From Phycisphaerales bacterium (GTDB lineage Bacteria; Planctomycetota; Phycisphaerae; UBA1845; Fen-1342): a DNA stretch of 64,000 nt. The position numbers and the translations under genes are program-made. How positions within the stretch are numbered: position 1 is the first letter of the stretch; the number at the start of each line of letters is the position of its first letter. Shown in pieces: positions 35,246 to 44,352 of the stretch. The notes below the pieces were generated by a model. The model searched no databases. It was not told the DNA's origin and saw only the letters and a program-made list of their open reading frames with translations. The DNA lies in assembly GCA_022839625.1 (NCBI GenBank), contig JALHJL010000027.1, positions 17,004 through 81,003 on the forward strand. Direction: 5' to 3'.

Positions 35246-37777
35246 TTACTCCACCTCGTACACCTTCAGCACCTCGTCGCCGTAGTGGTTGATGACCTTG
35301 ATGGCGATCTTGCCGGTTTCGGGCTTGTCGAACGGGCGGCTGACCGTCGAATACAGCGCCGACCACGCCGCTTCATCCACCTCGGCCCGCAGCGCCCGCT
35401 TTAGCTTGTCGTACGGCTTATCCGCCCCAGTGAAGTAGGCGTGCCGCACGAAGAAGCTCTCGCCGTTGTAGTTGGTGTCGATGAACCAGCAGGCGATGTC
35501 GTCCGTGCTCGACGAGCGAATTTCACCCGTCGTCGGGTCGTACACGTCCAGGCCCTTGATCTCGACCGTCAGCTTGCCGTCCTTGGCTGTCTTCACGGCC
35601 ACGTCCGGTTCGCCGAAGACCATGAACAGGTTGCCGCTGCCGGTCTTCTTCAGCAGGTCGCCCATCGCCAGGTCCGGGTTCATCCGCGTGGGCAGCACCA
35701 CCAGCTTGCCGTAGCGCTTCGCCTCCTCGCTCACGTGCGGGTCGAAGGCAAAGCCGCAGACGATCAGCACGTCGAAGCCCACGCCCCGCACCGCCTCCTT
35801 GGCCGCCTCCTTCACCAGCTCCGGGCCGACCGTGCCATGCTCGGGGCCGATGCACACGGCGGCCCGCTTGCGCGTGCCGTCCTTCTCCACGTACTCCCCG
35901 CGGCCCTGAATCCACTGGCCGGCGAACGCCTCCAGCGTCTCGAACTTCAGCCGCTCGCCTTTCTTGCCGGTCTGCACGCCGGCGGTGCGCAGGTTCTCCA
36001 GGATCATCCGCCCGAAATCGTCCGGACCGACGGTCTTGAGCGTCCGCGGCGGCGCGGCGCCGCCGGCGCCCCAGTCGCGCGGGCTCTCGGCCCGGTCGCG
36101 CTTCTCCTCCACGCTGATTGTCCGGTGCGGCGAGAGACTCTCGACGGTGAACGGCCCGGTGACGCGGACGCGCTTGGGGTCCTCATACGGCTGGTCGTAG
36201 AGCACCTCGTACTCGGCCCGGCGGGCGATCGAGGCGTCGATCTCCTTTTGCCTGGCCCGTCGCTGCGTCCAGAACGTTTCGAGCGCCTTTCGGGCCGAGG
36301 CCGGCCAGTCCTTGGGGGCCTGGCGCGGCACCTCCCACTCGACCAACTCATTGGCCTTGACCACCTGGCCGCTGGGCATGGCAAAGGTCTCTTTGTCCCG
36401 GGCGTCAAAGCGGACTTCGTGGCCGGCCCGGCCGCCCGTGGTCACCTCGAAAGGCACCTTGTGGCCGCGCAACGCGGCGTTCAACTCGGCCAGGGCCTTT
36501 TCGACCTGCGGCTGCCAGCGGGCGTAAATGGCGTCGATTTCCTCGTTGTTCGCGATGGCTTTGAGCGTGATGTGCGGCACGCGCTTGTAGAGGAAGCCCT
36601 TGCGGACGTCCTGCGTGCTGCCGGCAGCCGGGGCGTTGTGGCGGACGTACGCCTTGATCTCGTCGTCGGCGGTGAGCGCCGCGGCCTGGGGGTAGTCGTC
36701 GGCCAGGTAGTAGTAGGGGAAGCGGGCGGCCATGAGGCGCGTTCGGGCCAGCGTCAGGGCGACGCGGCTGGTGTCGATGGTGATCCACCGCCGGCCCCAC
36801 TGCTCGGCCACGTAGGCCGTTGTACCGCTCCCGCACGTCGGGTCCAGGACCAGATCACCGGGGTCGGTAGTCATCAGAATGCAGCGCTCGATGACCTTTG
36901 TGTTCGTCTGAACGACGAACACTTTGTCTTCCGTGAACTGACCTGTGAGCGTGTCAGTCCACATGTTGTTCCGGCTCTTGACGGCGAAATCGTCCGCAAA
37001 CCGAACGTACTGGATTGTGTTTCGAGACACGTGGAACCTGCCCGCCAGTGCAAGACGGCGCATGCCGTCGGGAAATTGGGCCTTCCAGTGGGAGTTGGCG
37101 CCCGGGCTGTATGTCTTCCCGTTGTACTGGTAATCCTGGCGCTCCGAAGATGCGCCCTGTGAAAGGATATTGTCCGGCTTGTACAGATGCCCATTGTCAG
37201 GGGGTGGCTCTTCGCCCCGTACTTCTCCGGCTGTCAGGGCGCGATAGCTTCCGTCTGGAAGCATCACCCACCGATACCCACTATCGCCGGCCTCTTTCTG
37301 CGCTTCCTCAAACAAGGCCCTGACTTTGAAACCCGCTTCCTTATTCTTCGCGTACCACAACAGGTAATCGCCGCCACGCGCAAGTTCTTTTGTCTCGAAC
37401 CCGCTGGTAGTGGCGAACGCGATCAGCGATACGAAGTTGCCGGGACCGAACACCTCATCCATCAGGCACCGCACCAGGTGGACGTTTTCATCGCCGATCT
37501 GGACGAAGATGGAGCCGGATTCGGTCAAGAGTTCGCGGGCCACGACCAGCCGGTCGCGGAGGTAGGCCAGATACGAGTGGATGCCGAGCTGCCACGTGTC
37601 GCGGAAGGCCTTGACCTGCTCGGGCTGCCGGACCACGTCTTCGGCCTTGCCGTCGCGGACGTCGCGCTTGCGCGTCGAGACCTGCCAGTTGGAGCCGAAC
37701 TTGATGCCGTAGGGCGGGTCGATGTAGATCATCTGGACCTGGCCCTTGAGGGCTTCCTTCTCGGCCAGGCTGGTCAT
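35246..37777 (-). CDS. mod: Type III DNA methyltransferase (Mod), C-terminal ORF after a frame break
   Basis: An 843-residue ORF holding most of a type III-like adenine methyltransferase. The DPPY catalytic motif is at residues 20-23 (MIYIDPPYGIKFG). The AdoMet motif I (LDPTCGSGTTAYVAEQ) comes near residue 312, so the order is catalytic motif first, as in beta-class type III Mod. A long region of target recognition and C-terminal domains follows. The family N-terminus (NRLILGDSLLVMTSL) is on the separate upstream ORF, because a 23-bp duplication at 37,755-37,800 shifts the frame. Translation may restart at the ATG that overlaps the stop (ATGA). Partner: res at 39,988-43,044. Confidence 0.85.
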   Translation of the reverse strand: MTSLAEKEALKGQVQMIYIDPPYGIKFGSNWQVSTRKRDVRDGKAEDVVRQPEQVKAFRDTWQLGIHSYLAYLRDRLVVARELLTESGSIFVQIGDENVHLVRCLMDEVFGPGNFVSLIAFATTSGFETKELARGGDYLLWYAKNKEAGFKVRALFEEAQKEAGDSGYRWVMLPDGSYRALTAGEVRGEEPPPDNGHLYKPDNILSQGASSERQDYQYNGKTYSPGANSHWKAQFPDGMRRLALAGRFHVSRNTIQYVRFADDFAVKSRNNMWTDTLTGQFTEDKVFVVQTNTKVIERCILMTTDPGDLVLDPTCGSGTTAYVAEQWGRRWITIDTSRVALTLARTRLMAARFPYYYLADDYPQAAALTADDEIKAYVRHNAPAAGSTQDVRKGFLYKRVPHITLKAIANNEEIDAIYARWQPQVEKALAELNAALRGHKVPFEVTTGGRAGHEVRFDARDKETFAMPSGQVVKANELVEWEVPRQAPKDWPASARKALETFWTQRRARQKEIDASIARRAEYEVLYDQPYEDPKRVRVTGPFTVESLSPHRTISVEEKRDRAESPRDWGAGGAAPPRTLKTVGPDDFGRMILENLRTAGVQTGKKGERLKFETLEAFAGQWIQGRGEYVEKDGTRKRAAVCIGPEHGTVGPELVKEAAKEAVRGVGFDVLIVCGFAFDPHVSEEAKRYGKLVVLPTRMNPDLAMGDLLKKTGSGNLFMVFGEPDVAVKTAKDGKLTVEIKGLDVYDPTTGEIRSSSTDDIACWFIDTNYNGESFFVRHAYFTGADKPYDKLKRALRAEVDEAAWSALYSTVSRPFDKPETGKIAIKVINHYGDEVLKVYEVE

Positions 37778-37800
37778 TCCTTCTCGGCCAGGCTGGTCAT
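37755..37800. repeat. Perfect 23-bp tandem duplication in mod
   Basis: The 23-bp unit at 37,755-37,777 is repeated exactly at 37,778-37,800. Both copies encode the same residues MTSLAEKE on the minus strand. Because 23 is not a multiple of three, the duplication ends the upstream frame with TGA and opens a new ATG, giving an ATGA junction. Removal of one unit would restore a single fused mod gene. It may be a phase-variable switch, a recent inactivating mutation or an assembly error. Confidence 0.9.
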
Positions 37801-38241
37801 CACCAGCAGCGAGTCACCCAGGATCAGGCGGTTAGACCAGTTGCCCTCGTGGTGGTAGAAGTCCACGCGGTCGGCGAAGTCGGCCGGCAGGCCGTTGAAG
37901 TCGGCGAACATGTCGAGCTGCGCTTCGGCCGGACCGGCCCTCGCGGCGGTGGCCTTGAAGTCCTCAATGATGGCCTGGGGGTGGATTTTCTCCTGGATGT
38001 AGACGGGCACCGCCGGCACTTCGAGCGGCGCGGCGTCCTGCTCGTCCTTGCCCTTCCAGACGAGTTGCGGGTCGAGGTCCGGGTCGCGCGGGTAGAGCAC
38101 CTTCCGCGGCTGCTGCTCCTCCTCACGGACGAAATCGCGCAGCTCCTCGGTGGGGATGTTCTTGCGCTTGTCCTTGTGCCGGACGGCCGCGACGCTCCTG
38201 CCGCCGGGGGCGCTGGTGGTCTTCTTGCGGGGTTTGGCCAT
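37774..38241 (-). CDS. Type III DNA methyltransferase (Mod), N-terminal ORF
   Basis: A 155-residue ORF with a Lys/Arg-rich start and the mod-family segment DRVDFYHHEGNWSNRLILGD, then a stop at the end of the first copy of the 23-bp duplication. The sequence continues exactly in the next ORF. The ATG at 38,241 has a GAGGAG box and follows the OLD-like gene by 1 nt. Without the duplication it would be the N-terminus of a roughly 990-residue Mod protein. Confidence 0.8.
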   Translation of the reverse strand: MAKPRKKTTSAPGGRSVAAVRHKDKRKNIPTEELRDFVREEEQQPRKVLYPRDPDLDPQLVWKGKDEQDAAPLEVPAVPVYIQEKIHPQAIIEDFKATAARAGPAEAQLDMFADFNGLPADFADRVDFYHHEGNWSNRLILGDSLLVMTSLAEKE

Positions 38242-38242
38242 G

Positions 38243-39994
38243 TTACCGCTCCTCTGCCTTGGCCTGGTGCGCGACCTGCACGATGGCATCCAGCATTCGA
38301 GACACCTCAGCATCCACGTCGTCCCTCGCGGCAAACTTGACCAGGGTCCAGTACTCGCTCTTTCGCAGTACCAGCGGCAGCTTCAGCCGCTCGGAGAAGT
38401 CCTTGAACAGCGGATCAAGGAACTCGTCCGAGGCCTTGATGTCGGCCGACCAGGGGTCGGGCTTGCCAAGGGTCCGCAGCGCCTCGGACACCGCCTGAAT
38501 CGACTCGCGCATGGCCTGCTCGCGTCGCGCGCTATCCGCCAGGGAGAACAGGTCATTGGGCTGATCGCCCCTGGCGAAGGCCATGAGCACCTGCTCGGAG
38601 CAGAAGTAGTTTTCGATTTCCCGGCACGACCACATCAGTTCCGTCAATGGCGTGTTCTTCTGAAGCTCCTTATCGAGGCGGTCGAAAATGGCAATCCCCA
38701 GGAGGTCTTGCTTCGCTTCGCGCAAGCCAAAGAACTGGTCGCGCGCCTTCTGAGGGAGATTAGTGGCGACATAGCTGACAAACGGACGTTCCAATTTCTC
38801 CTTGGCGGGGTGATCCAGAAGCCTGGCGAACTCCCGCAGGATGGCCAGATCAGTGGCATCTTCCAGATATAGCACCCATCCAGTCTGCTCCGCCTGATAG
38901 TACTGGTCGAAGCCGATATCGGTCAGGGCCTTGAGCACCTGGCTGCCGCGGTCGGTCAGAGTGTGCGGGCGACCCACGAAGGCGATGACCTGGCCCCGGG
39001 TGGCGGCCTCGTTCAGGACCACTTCCGAGTGGCTGGCGGCTATGACCTGGGCGCCTTGTTGCTCAGCCGTCTCGGTCAGAATCTGATAGATCTGCCGCTG
39101 CCGGAGGATTTCCAGGTGGGCGTCGGGCTCGTCGAGCAGCAGGACGGTCTTCGGGTTGGCATAGAGGTGCGCCAGCAGCAGCAGGGTCTGCTGGAGGCCG
39201 CGCCCCGACGCGGACAGATCGAGCCGCACGGCGTGACGTTCCTCGTACTCCATCGTGATCTCGCCGCGCTCGGTCACATGCTGCGGCGGCATGAGGCGGA
39301 CGCCGAACAGATTGCGGATATGGTCGCTGAGACGGTTCCACGTGGCGTGGTCTGCGTCCTTCTCGTAGATGAAGTAGCAGAGATTTCGCAGGACCTGGGC
39401 GGTCTGTCCCTCGCCCAGCAACACGTTCACGCGGCCCGGCTCCCACTTGGGTTCGGTCGCCGCGAGCCCCGACATGGGCGGCAGATAGGCGACCTTTACC
39501 GCGGCGGCGGCATCCGGGATGCTCGTGAACTGCGCCTGCTGCACGGGCGTTCCGTCGAATCCGTGCTGTCGAATGGGCCGACAGACGAAAGATTCCTCGT
39601 TGGTGTAGTCGAACTCCAAGCCACAAGACCATTTGTTTCCGTCCGAGACGCCGTCCACAATCACGTCGATCCGGATGTTCCGCGTACTTTCGGTCTTGCC
39701 ATTTGTGCTCTTGACGCTCCGCACGTGCAGGCCGTGCCACAGCAGATTGGCACTGGGCACGGGGATCGAGATCAAGTCGCGCCGGTTGATGGCGACGCCC
39801 GGCCGCTTGCCCGCGACCGCCTTTCCGCCCCGCTTGGCCAACCATTGGCGCAGGCCAAGTTCCCAGAGTGTGAGTGCTTGTAGTGCGGTTGTCTTGCCGG
39901 AGTTGTTCGGCCCGATGAACACAACCGAGCGAGTCAGGTTGATGTCCAGCTCGTCAAGTCGCTTGAAATTGCGGACTCGCAATCGCGTTAGCAT
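38243..39994 (-). CDS. OLD-family-like ATPase/nuclease between res and mod
   Basis: A 583-residue protein with an N-terminal ABC-like ATPase: Walker A FIGPNNSGKTTAL at 27-39, signature region LDLSASGRGLQQTLLLLAH, and Walker B TVLLLDEPDAHLEI. The C-terminal part (from LYLEDATDLAILREF, with later IAIFDRLD) has a TOPRIM-like acidic pattern as in OLD nucleases. It overlaps the res stop by 7 nt and is followed at once by mod, so it is an integral part of the operon. It could be an accessory nuclease or regulator of the restriction complex. The TOPRIM assignment is less sure than the ATPase part. Confidence 0.7.
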   Translation of the reverse strand: MLTRLRVRNFKRLDELDINLTRSVVFIGPNNSGKTTALQALTLWELGLRQWLAKRGGKAVAGKRPGVAINRRDLISIPVPSANLLWHGLHVRSVKSTNGKTESTRNIRIDVIVDGVSDGNKWSCGLEFDYTNEESFVCRPIRQHGFDGTPVQQAQFTSIPDAAAAVKVAYLPPMSGLAATEPKWEPGRVNVLLGEGQTAQVLRNLCYFIYEKDADHATWNRLSDHIRNLFGVRLMPPQHVTERGEITMEYEERHAVRLDLSASGRGLQQTLLLLAHLYANPKTVLLLDEPDAHLEILRQRQIYQILTETAEQQGAQVIAASHSEVVLNEAATRGQVIAFVGRPHTLTDRGSQVLKALTDIGFDQYYQAEQTGWVLYLEDATDLAILREFARLLDHPAKEKLERPFVSYVATNLPQKARDQFFGLREAKQDLLGIAIFDRLDKELQKNTPLTELMWSCREIENYFCSEQVLMAFARGDQPNDLFSLADSARREQAMRESIQAVSEALRTLGKPDPWSADIKASDEFLDPLFKDFSERLKLPLVLRKSEYWTLVKFAARDDVDAEVSRMLDAIVQVAHQAKAEER

Positions 39995-42900
39995 GATGAG
40001 CTCTCTTCGCGACGTACGCCGTCAAGGTGGGCGCGAATAGTGTTCTTGGCGTCCCACGGGTTAGCGATCTCGATGAAGTCCCACCGGCCCCAGGTGGCGG
40101 CGTTGTTGACGGCGGGGACCCACAGGTTGCGGACGGTAGCGACCTTCGCGGCCTTGTCGGCGTCGCGCTCGCCGCTCACCTCGACGATCAGATTGAGCGG
40201 GTCGCTGGCGCCGCGGCCGTCATCGACGCGGACCAGGAAGTCGGGCACGTAGTTCCGCTGGTCGCCGCTGATGGTGTAGGGGATCAGGAAGCCCAGGTTG
40301 TGGTTCTTGACATAGCAGCGGACCTCGGGCATTTCCTCCAGCGCCTGGGCCATCTTCTGCTCCCAGCTCTCCGTGTCGGCCACGACGTGGGAGACGTGGC
40401 ACTTGCGCGGGTCGGTGCGGTAGACCGGGCGCGTGGTGTCGAAGTCCACGTAGCGCGTGCTGCCGACGGCGTCATAGGGCTTAGGGATGGGCAGCAGGCG
40501 CTTCTGCCCCTCGTCCGCGGCGACGACGGCCTGGTAGATGCGGTCGGCGGCCTGGTGGCTGTTCTCGACCAGCAGCAGAAGCTGGGGGAAGGTGTTGTCC
40601 TTGAGCGTAAGACACTCGGCCAGCCAGCGGCGGGTGATGGCCACAAGGTCCGGGAAGACCCACACCTTCGGGTTGCCGTCATCGTCGCGGAAGTACTGCT
40701 CCAGGACGCGGCGGGCGATGACGAAGACGACTTCCTGCTCGCGGCGGGCCTTCAGGTCGTCGAGGGTGTGGATCGCCCGCTGGCCGACGATAGGATCGCA
40801 CTCGACCGTGGTGGGCACGTCGGCGGTGGTCAGGGCCATCTTCGCGTCAGCAGTGAACTTGGCGGTCAGCCGCTCGGCCGGCAGTTCGTAGCGGTAGCCG
40901 TCGATGCGCGGGAAGGTGATCTCGCAGGCGATGCGCTCTTCCAGGGCGCGGACGCGCGTGGGAATCGGGCCGGGCTTGGGGTCGGTTGTCGAGCCGCTGC
41001 ACGGGATGAACGAGAACGGCACGCCGTAGACCTCGGCGTATTCGACGGGGAAGGCGTCGAAGGTGCGCGTGCCGCGCTGGCCGGGCAGTTCGATCGTCTG
41101 CGGCACCGCGCTATAGCTCATCCGCCGCAGGCCGCGCCCGACAACCTGCTCGCAAAGAAGTTGCGTACCGAAGGCGCGCACGCCAAGAATATGGGTCACG
41201 GTGTTGGCATCCCAACCCTCAGTAAGCATGGAGACGGACACGACGCAGCGGACGTGCTCGCCGAGCCTCCCGGGCTTGCCGATGGTGTTCATCACTTCGC
41301 GGAGCAGGTCTTCGTCGGTAAGCTTCTCCACGTCGCGGTCGGGGAAGCGCTGGCGGTACTCGGCCTTGAACTCGGCAATCTCGGCGGCAGCGATCTTCTT
41401 GAACTCGTCGCTCATCGCCTCGCCGGATTCGAGCTGCTCGCTGTCCACGAGGATCGTGTTGGGGCGGTTGATGAAGCGCCCGCCGTCCACGTTGCTGAAC
41501 AGGGCCAAGCGGCCGGGGACGGCGACGGTGGTTTCGTCGGGAAGCTGCTTCTCCCAGCCGGCGATGTAGTCGAAGACCATCTTCGAGACGTTGGTGTTGT
41601 TGCAGACGACGATGAAGACCGGCGGCGTCAGGCCGGCGGCGCGGGCTTCGGCGTTCTGCTCCCAGCGGTCGAAGCACTTCTCATAGTTCGCGTAGAGGCT
41701 CTGGAGGGCGCCTTCCAGGACGACGGGGAGCTTCGGTTCGCCGGACACCGCCGCCGTGCCGCGGCCCTTCTTCGGCAGATCGTCGCGGATGCGATACCAG
41801 ATGTTGCGGTACGTGGGCAGGTCGCTGTCCATCGCATCGTCGGACACCGGGACGCGCGGCACCTTGACGATGCCGCACTCGATGGCGTCGATGAGCGAGA
41901 AGTCTGAGACGACCCACGGAAAGAGCGTGCCTTCGGGATAGCCGCTGCCGCGCAGGAAGAACGGCGTGGCCGACAGGTCGTAGACCGCCTTGATGCCGAG
42001 CTTCCGCTGGACGGCCTCCAGGCCGCTGATCCATATGCGGGCGGCTTCGTCTCGTTTCTCGGCTTCCTTGCGGTCGTCGCCGGTGAGTTGCTCTTCGACG
42101 CCGCCGGCGCGATGGCGGTAGCAGTGATGCGCCTCATCATTGATGACGATCACGTTGCGCTTGTGGCCCAGACCGCGGCAGACGCGGCGAACCATCTCGC
42201 CTTCGGACTCGGTGAAAGCCGAGCCGCTCGCGGCGTTGTTGCCGTTGAGAATGTCCTTGGTGAGTTTGCCGGCCTTGACCTTCTCGCGGCGCTTGAAGGC
42301 GTGGAAGTTGGTGATGACGATCTTGGCCTGGCCAAGCTGATCCATCAGGTCGGCCGGGACGATGTCCAGCGCCCGATAGTAGTTGCCGGGGTCGCTGGGT
42401 AGCAGTACCCGCAGGCGGTCGCGGATGGTGATGCCCGGCGTGACGATCAGGAAGCTGTCGGTAAAGCGGGCGTCCTGGGGGTTGGCGATCTTGTTGAGCG
42501 TCTGCCAAGCGATGAGCATCGCCATGACCACGGTCTTGCCGCTGCCCGTGGCCATCTTGGACGCGATGCGGAACAGGCCGGGGTTAGCGTCCTCGTTCGC
42601 CGCGCGGATGTCATTCTCAATCCAGTTGTCGCCGTACTTCTTGGCGACCTCCGCGATGTAGATGAGCGTCTCCAGGGCCTCGATCTGGCAGAAGAACAGC
42701 CGGCGGGAGCGCTCGGGGTTGCTCCAGTGCTGAAGCAGTCGGGCCGTGATCGAGGTTACGTCACTGGTGTAGCGGCCTTCGCGCCAGAGCTTAATCTTCT
42801 GACGGATGGCGTTGACCATCCGGTTCGGTTCGATTCGGTCGGCCGTCCACTCCGTGTCAAAGATAAGTTGCTTCGTGCCGCCCGGCTTCTTGCGGGGCTG

Positions 42901-43044
42901 GGCGATCGGGACGAAGTAGCCGCTCTCGCGGCGCTTGTCCACGATGATGTCGGTGATGCCCTCTTCATCGAAGTGGAAATGCCGCCGCGGCTCGTCGAAC
43001 GGCGAGTTGATGACCGGATTTTCGATGATGACCTGTCTTGGCAT
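39988..43044 (-). CDS. res: Type III restriction enzyme Res subunit (helicase-nuclease)
   Basis: A 1018-residue protein with a Walker A ASKMATGSGKTVV near residue 165, a DEAH box VIVINDEAHHCYRH near 303, motif III YDLSATPFFLRGSG and the motif VI-like QVVGRGLRR, giving an SF2 helicase motor. The C-terminal end has a PD-(D/E)XK-like nuclease region (NYVPDFLVRVDDG and LNLIVEVSGERDADK). Together with mod it forms a type III-like ATP-dependent restriction system. It is the first large gene of the operon, below a small HTH gene. Confidence 0.88.
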   Translation of the reverse strand: MPRQVIIENPVINSPFDEPRRHFHFDEEGITDIIVDKRRESGYFVPIAQPRKKPGGTKQLIFDTEWTADRIEPNRMVNAIRQKIKLWREGRYTSDVTSITARLLQHWSNPERSRRLFFCQIEALETLIYIAEVAKKYGDNWIENDIRAANEDANPGLFRIASKMATGSGKTVVMAMLIAWQTLNKIANPQDARFTDSFLIVTPGITIRDRLRVLLPSDPGNYYRALDIVPADLMDQLGQAKIVITNFHAFKRREKVKAGKLTKDILNGNNAASGSAFTESEGEMVRRVCRGLGHKRNVIVINDEAHHCYRHRAGGVEEQLTGDDRKEAEKRDEAARIWISGLEAVQRKLGIKAVYDLSATPFFLRGSGYPEGTLFPWVVSDFSLIDAIECGIVKVPRVPVSDDAMDSDLPTYRNIWYRIRDDLPKKGRGTAAVSGEPKLPVVLEGALQSLYANYEKCFDRWEQNAEARAAGLTPPVFIVVCNNTNVSKMVFDYIAGWEKQLPDETTVAVPGRLALFSNVDGGRFINRPNTILVDSEQLESGEAMSDEFKKIAAAEIAEFKAEYRQRFPDRDVEKLTDEDLLREVMNTIGKPGRLGEHVRCVVSVSMLTEGWDANTVTHILGVRAFGTQLLCEQVVGRGLRRMSYSAVPQTIELPGQRGTRTFDAFPVEYAEVYGVPFSFIPCSGSTTDPKPGPIPTRVRALEERIACEITFPRIDGYRYELPAERLTAKFTADAKMALTTADVPTTVECDPIVGQRAIHTLDDLKARREQEVVFVIARRVLEQYFRDDDGNPKVWVFPDLVAITRRWLAECLTLKDNTFPQLLLLVENSHQAADRIYQAVVAADEGQKRLLPIPKPYDAVGSTRYVDFDTTRPVYRTDPRKCHVSHVVADTESWEQKMAQALEEMPEVRCYVKNHNLGFLIPYTISGDQRNYVPDFLVRVDDGRGASDPLNLIVEVSGERDADKAAKVATVRNLWVPAVNNAATWGRWDFIEIANPWDAKNTIRAHLDGVRREESSSC

Positions 43045-43103
43045 CGCGTCCTACCTACACGCTGCTACCGGTCTTGCGGTCGTGGTCGCCGCCTGTGCCA
43101 TTA

Positions 43104-43286
43104 TCACTTCGCCCTCTTGTCGCCAAGCCAGCGGTCTATCACCGTCTTGTGGAACCGCCAGTGCCGCCCCACCTTCTGGCCGGGGAGCTTGCCCTCCTGG
43201 GCGAGCTTGTAGAGCGTGGACTTCGCAACCTTCAGATAGGCTGAAAGCTCGTCGATCGTCAGCACGCTGTCGCTGCGTTTGTCCAT
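43104..43286 (-). CDS. Excisionase-family (HTH_17) DNA-binding protein
   Basis: A 60-residue protein consisting of one winged helix: VLTIDELSAYLKVAKSTLYK, LAQEGKLPGQKVG, RHWRFHKTVIDRWL. The family is common as small regulators next to restriction genes or as excisionases. It lies 59 nt upstream of res on the same strand and may repress the operon. No obvious operator was identified. Confidence 0.75.
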   Translation of the reverse strand: MDKRSDSVLTIDELSAYLKVAKSTLYKLAQEGKLPGQKVGRHWRFHKTVIDRWLGDKRAK

Positions 43287-43662
43287 CTGCCGCCTGCCGC
43301 CGCTCGGGCGCTGGAGGACATGCCCCCGGCCACCGCCAAGAGACGTGGTGAATTTGATAGTTGTTAGAGGCTGCTGTCAATCGCTGTGTCGCTCGCGGCG
43401 TCAGAGGCCATCGACGCCCGGAACGTAGACGCCAGTTTCCCGCCATCATGCCCGGTGGGTCCGACAAACCGGGTCGGACCTCCAAGGGGCGGGGCGGGCC
43501 AGCAAGGGCGCGGTTCGTACGCCCGGCCTGGCCAAGGGGCCGAAGTCCCCGCGGGCGCGCCGATGCCAGCGGAATCCACCACGGCGAGTCTGCGCGATGG
43601 AATCCCGCCGGCGTCGGCAGCAGCGGCGAGCACTGCGTAGGCGGGCCGTTCGCGGCCGATCG
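43287..43662. other. Intergenic region, no supported gene
   Basis: About 375 bp between the HTH gene and the coiled-coil gene, both on the minus strand. Short ORFs read as GC-rich shadows. It should hold the promoter of the HTH-res-OLD-mod operon, but no clear promoter motif was seen. Confidence 0.35.
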
Positions 43663-44352
43663 TTACGGGTTGACCATCTGCTCGCGCAGCGCAGCCTCAT
43701 CATGCTCCAGCTTCGCGATCTCGCGCTCAAGGCCCGGAAGCTCGGCCTTGGCCTGCTCGGCCGCCCGGTGATTGCGCTCCGCCCGCTCGCGCCAGATCGC
43801 CTCGAACCGCCCGCCGTCGCACTGTGCCTGCGTCAGGTCGCTCTTGGCCTTCGTTTCGCACTCGCGCGCCGTCCGGTGCAGCTCGAACACACGGGTCCGC
43901 AGCTCAGCGATCCGCCGCACTACGTCCCCCAGCTCGGCCTTCAGGTCGGCGTACGGGCACGTGTCCATAAGCCGCCGGCGGGCATCGCCCGCCTCACGCA
44001 ACGCGGCCTGAATCGCTTGCAGCCGTGCTTGCAGCGGTAGCGTGGCGTCGGCGTGGGCCTGCTCGGCTTGCGCCAGCTTGCGGTCCTCCGCGGCGATCCG
44101 CTCGTGCATCGCCGTCCGTTCCTGCTCCAGTGCGGCCGTGCCGGCCACAACGTCGGACCATTGCCGCCGCTGCTGCATCAACTCGACCGCCGCCTTCAGG
44201 TCCGCAGGCGTCCGGCCGCTGTCGGCCAGCAGCCGCTCGACCGCGGCGGGCGCGACCTTCTCGCCGGCAGCCAGCTTGCGGGCGGTTGCCCAGAAGTCGG
44301 CTTCCCGGCCCTTCTTCCGCGTCTCCAGTTCGCTCAACAGTTCGGTCAACAT
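43663..44352 (-). CDS. Coiled-coil protein of the element
   Basis: A 229-residue, almost fully helical protein with a long coiled coil rich in Ala, Glu, Arg and Gln (TAALEQERTAMHERIAAED, AELRTRVFELHRTAREC, QAKAELPGLEREIAKLEHD). It starts 11 nt after a GGGAGG box and overlaps the preceding HExxH gene by 7 nt, so the two form an operon. It may be a structural partner or inhibitor of that protease-like protein. No family was recognised. Confidence 0.5.
   Translation of the reverse strand: MLTELLSELETRKKGREADFWATARKLAAGEKVAPAAVERLLADSGRTPADLKAAVELMQQRRQWSDVVAGTAALEQERTAMHERIAAEDRKLAQAEQAHADATLPLQARLQAIQAALREAGDARRRLMDTCPYADLKAELGDVVRRIAELRTRVFELHRTARECETKAKSDLTQAQCDGGRFEAIWRERAERNHRAAEQAKAELPGLEREIAKLEHDEAALREQMVNP

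Noticed and set aside
40027..41907. Long plus-strand ORF of 626 codons opposite res
   Set aside because: It lies opposite the clear Res helicase gene and has shadow composition.
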